Assembly (NCBI RefSeq): GCF_027595985.1
Contig: NC_073306.1
Coordinates: 195,020,000-195,083,999 of the forward strand
Direction of reading: 5' to 3'
DNA from: Sorex araneus
Taxonomy: Eukaryota > Chordata > Mammalia > Eulipotyphla > Soricidae
DNA length: 64,000 bases
The translations under genes were made by a program, and so were the position numbers. Positions 63,166-64,000 of this stretch are shown here, piece by piece. The notes under the pieces were generated by a model. That model saw only the letters and a program-made list of their open reading frames with translations, did not search any database and had not been told where the DNA came from. Every line of letters begins with the position of its first letter. Position 1 is the stretch's first letter.

Positions 63166-63784
63166 CCCAACAGTGATTGCTCTTAATATTGTGTTCCAGT
63201 AACATGCAGATTTGTAATTAAACTTCCTGTTTCCATTTATGTGTAACTCTTTTTCTTTTTCATGAGCATATATTTATTTCTCCAGCAAGAAAATAGTAGA
63301 CCTGCAATCCTCAAAGGTTCAATAAAGCTATTTCTTCCAATCCTTTCAACAGTCCTTGGACTGTAACTACTATTGTAATCCCCATTTTCAGATTGACATT
63401 TAGAGCCCGGAGTCCGATTCAGGCCCCCTTGATCCAATCCTTGTGCAACCCTCCTCTACCAGAATTTGGTGAACATGAGTCCGACCATAGACCTGCCTGG
63501 GATAGGGGACACCATCCTGCCTCTGGTGAACACATTTCCAGCAGATGTGTACACAGCTGAGCACATCTGGCAATATATAGATAAGGCCAGAAGCATGCAG
63601 TTGGTGGCATGTTTGCAGATTGTCATCAGTTCAATTGGAAGCCATAGCTTTTTTTATCCGCTCGAGTTCTCTTTTCTCTTGCCCCTTGTTTTTTGAAGTC
63701 AAGAAGATGTTTATTTAGTTGTAAGGGAACTGTCAAACAGCAAAACACTAACGCTGGTCTTACAGGAAGCACCTTCTGGTGGGG
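63166..63784. other. Unique intron sequence
   Basis: Includes a MIR-like trace on the - strand at 63340-63430 (CTATTGTAATCCCCATTTTC). A 76-codon frame at 63466-63696 has no recognised homologue. Confidence 0.45.
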
Positions 63785-63930
63785 GCGGGGATGTTTGATT
63801 TCTGAGCCACACCCAGTGGTGCTCAGAGACTACTTCTGTCTCTGTGCTCAAGGTTCACACGTAGCGGGGGCAGTAACAGGGACCAAACCCAAGCTTTCCG
63901 GATGCAAACCCTGCACTGAGCGTGCCTCTT
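63785..63930 (-). mobile_element. SOR-A SINE, old
   Basis: GAGCCACACCCAGTGGTGC to GCACTGAGCGTGCCTC. Confidence 0.7.
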
Positions 63931-64000
63931 CAGCTAACAGCAGCTCCTTCGCATGTGGAAGGAACTTAAGATGTAGGTAAAGCTGTTTATGATGGTGGTG

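Larger units (their letters stand above)
37593..64000 (+). other. RUFY3: RUFY3 intron sequence (exon 1a intron, continuing past exon 1b to the window end)
   Basis: From the exon 1a donor to the window end the only supported exon is 1b. The rest is intronic: CT-rich low complexity, SINE-dense sequence to 55.6 kb, a SINE-poor block around exon 1b, and SINEs again after 62.2 kb. The acceptor of the shared next exon was not found. Confidence 0.7.

Noticed and set aside
63466-63696. 76-codon frame possibly an exon
   Set aside because: No splice sites in matching phase, no recognised homologue, and it overlaps ordinary intron DNA.

Overview
The window is mammalian nuclear DNA. It is dominated by interspersed retroposons, with roughly 85 copies of a tRNA-derived, A-tailed SINE whose sequence I recognise as the shrew SOR family (tRNA-like A and B boxes, followed by a body reading ...cagcatcccatatggtcc...). 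There are also L1 3' ends, a few ancient MIR relics, and many microsatellites. The host is therefore most likely a shrew (Soricidae, probably Sorex), an identification made from memory of the SINE consensus. No bacterial, phage or CRISPR content is visible.

Only two genes can be supported, both on the + strand. UTP3/SAS10 is complete, intronless and intact at 23234-24652 (472 aa), inside a small CpG-rich promoter with four ETS-like motifs. The 5' part of RUFY3 follows, with two alternative first coding exons. Exon 1a (37382-37592) lies in a large CpG island. Exon 1b (56697-56874) has the recognisable N-terminus MSALTPPTDMPTPTTDK and a CpG-poor promoter. Both end in splice phase 1 with good GT donors, so either can join the same downstream exon, which lies beyond the window. 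UTP3 followed by RUFY3 in the same orientation matches the human 4q13 order.

Layout: 1-22.8 kb is repeat-rich DNA upstream of UTP3 with no gene that I can support. This part holds nested L1/SINE insertions (3.8-6.0 kb and 18.3-19.4 kb) and an unusual 545-bp retroposon (7.0-7.5 kb). UTP3 occupies 22.8-24.7 kb. The UTP3-RUFY3 spacer is 24.7-36.6 kb. The RUFY3 CpG island and exon 1a cover 36.6-37.8 kb, followed directly by about 500 bp of CT-rich low-complexity sequence. From 38.4 to 55.6 kb the intron is dense in SINEs, with a solo-LTR-like element near 47 kb. From 55.6 to 62.2 kb is a SINE-free stretch around exon 1b, and 62.2-64 kb has SINEs again.

The most interesting material is retroposon biology. 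A second SINE type (here SOR-B) shares the tRNA head of the common SINE but has a different body and short non-A tandem repeats as its tail. A 545-bp element at 7003-7546 appears to carry a longer version of that body without the tRNA head, plus strong hairpins, which suggests the short SINE is a chimera. No new multi-gene system is present.
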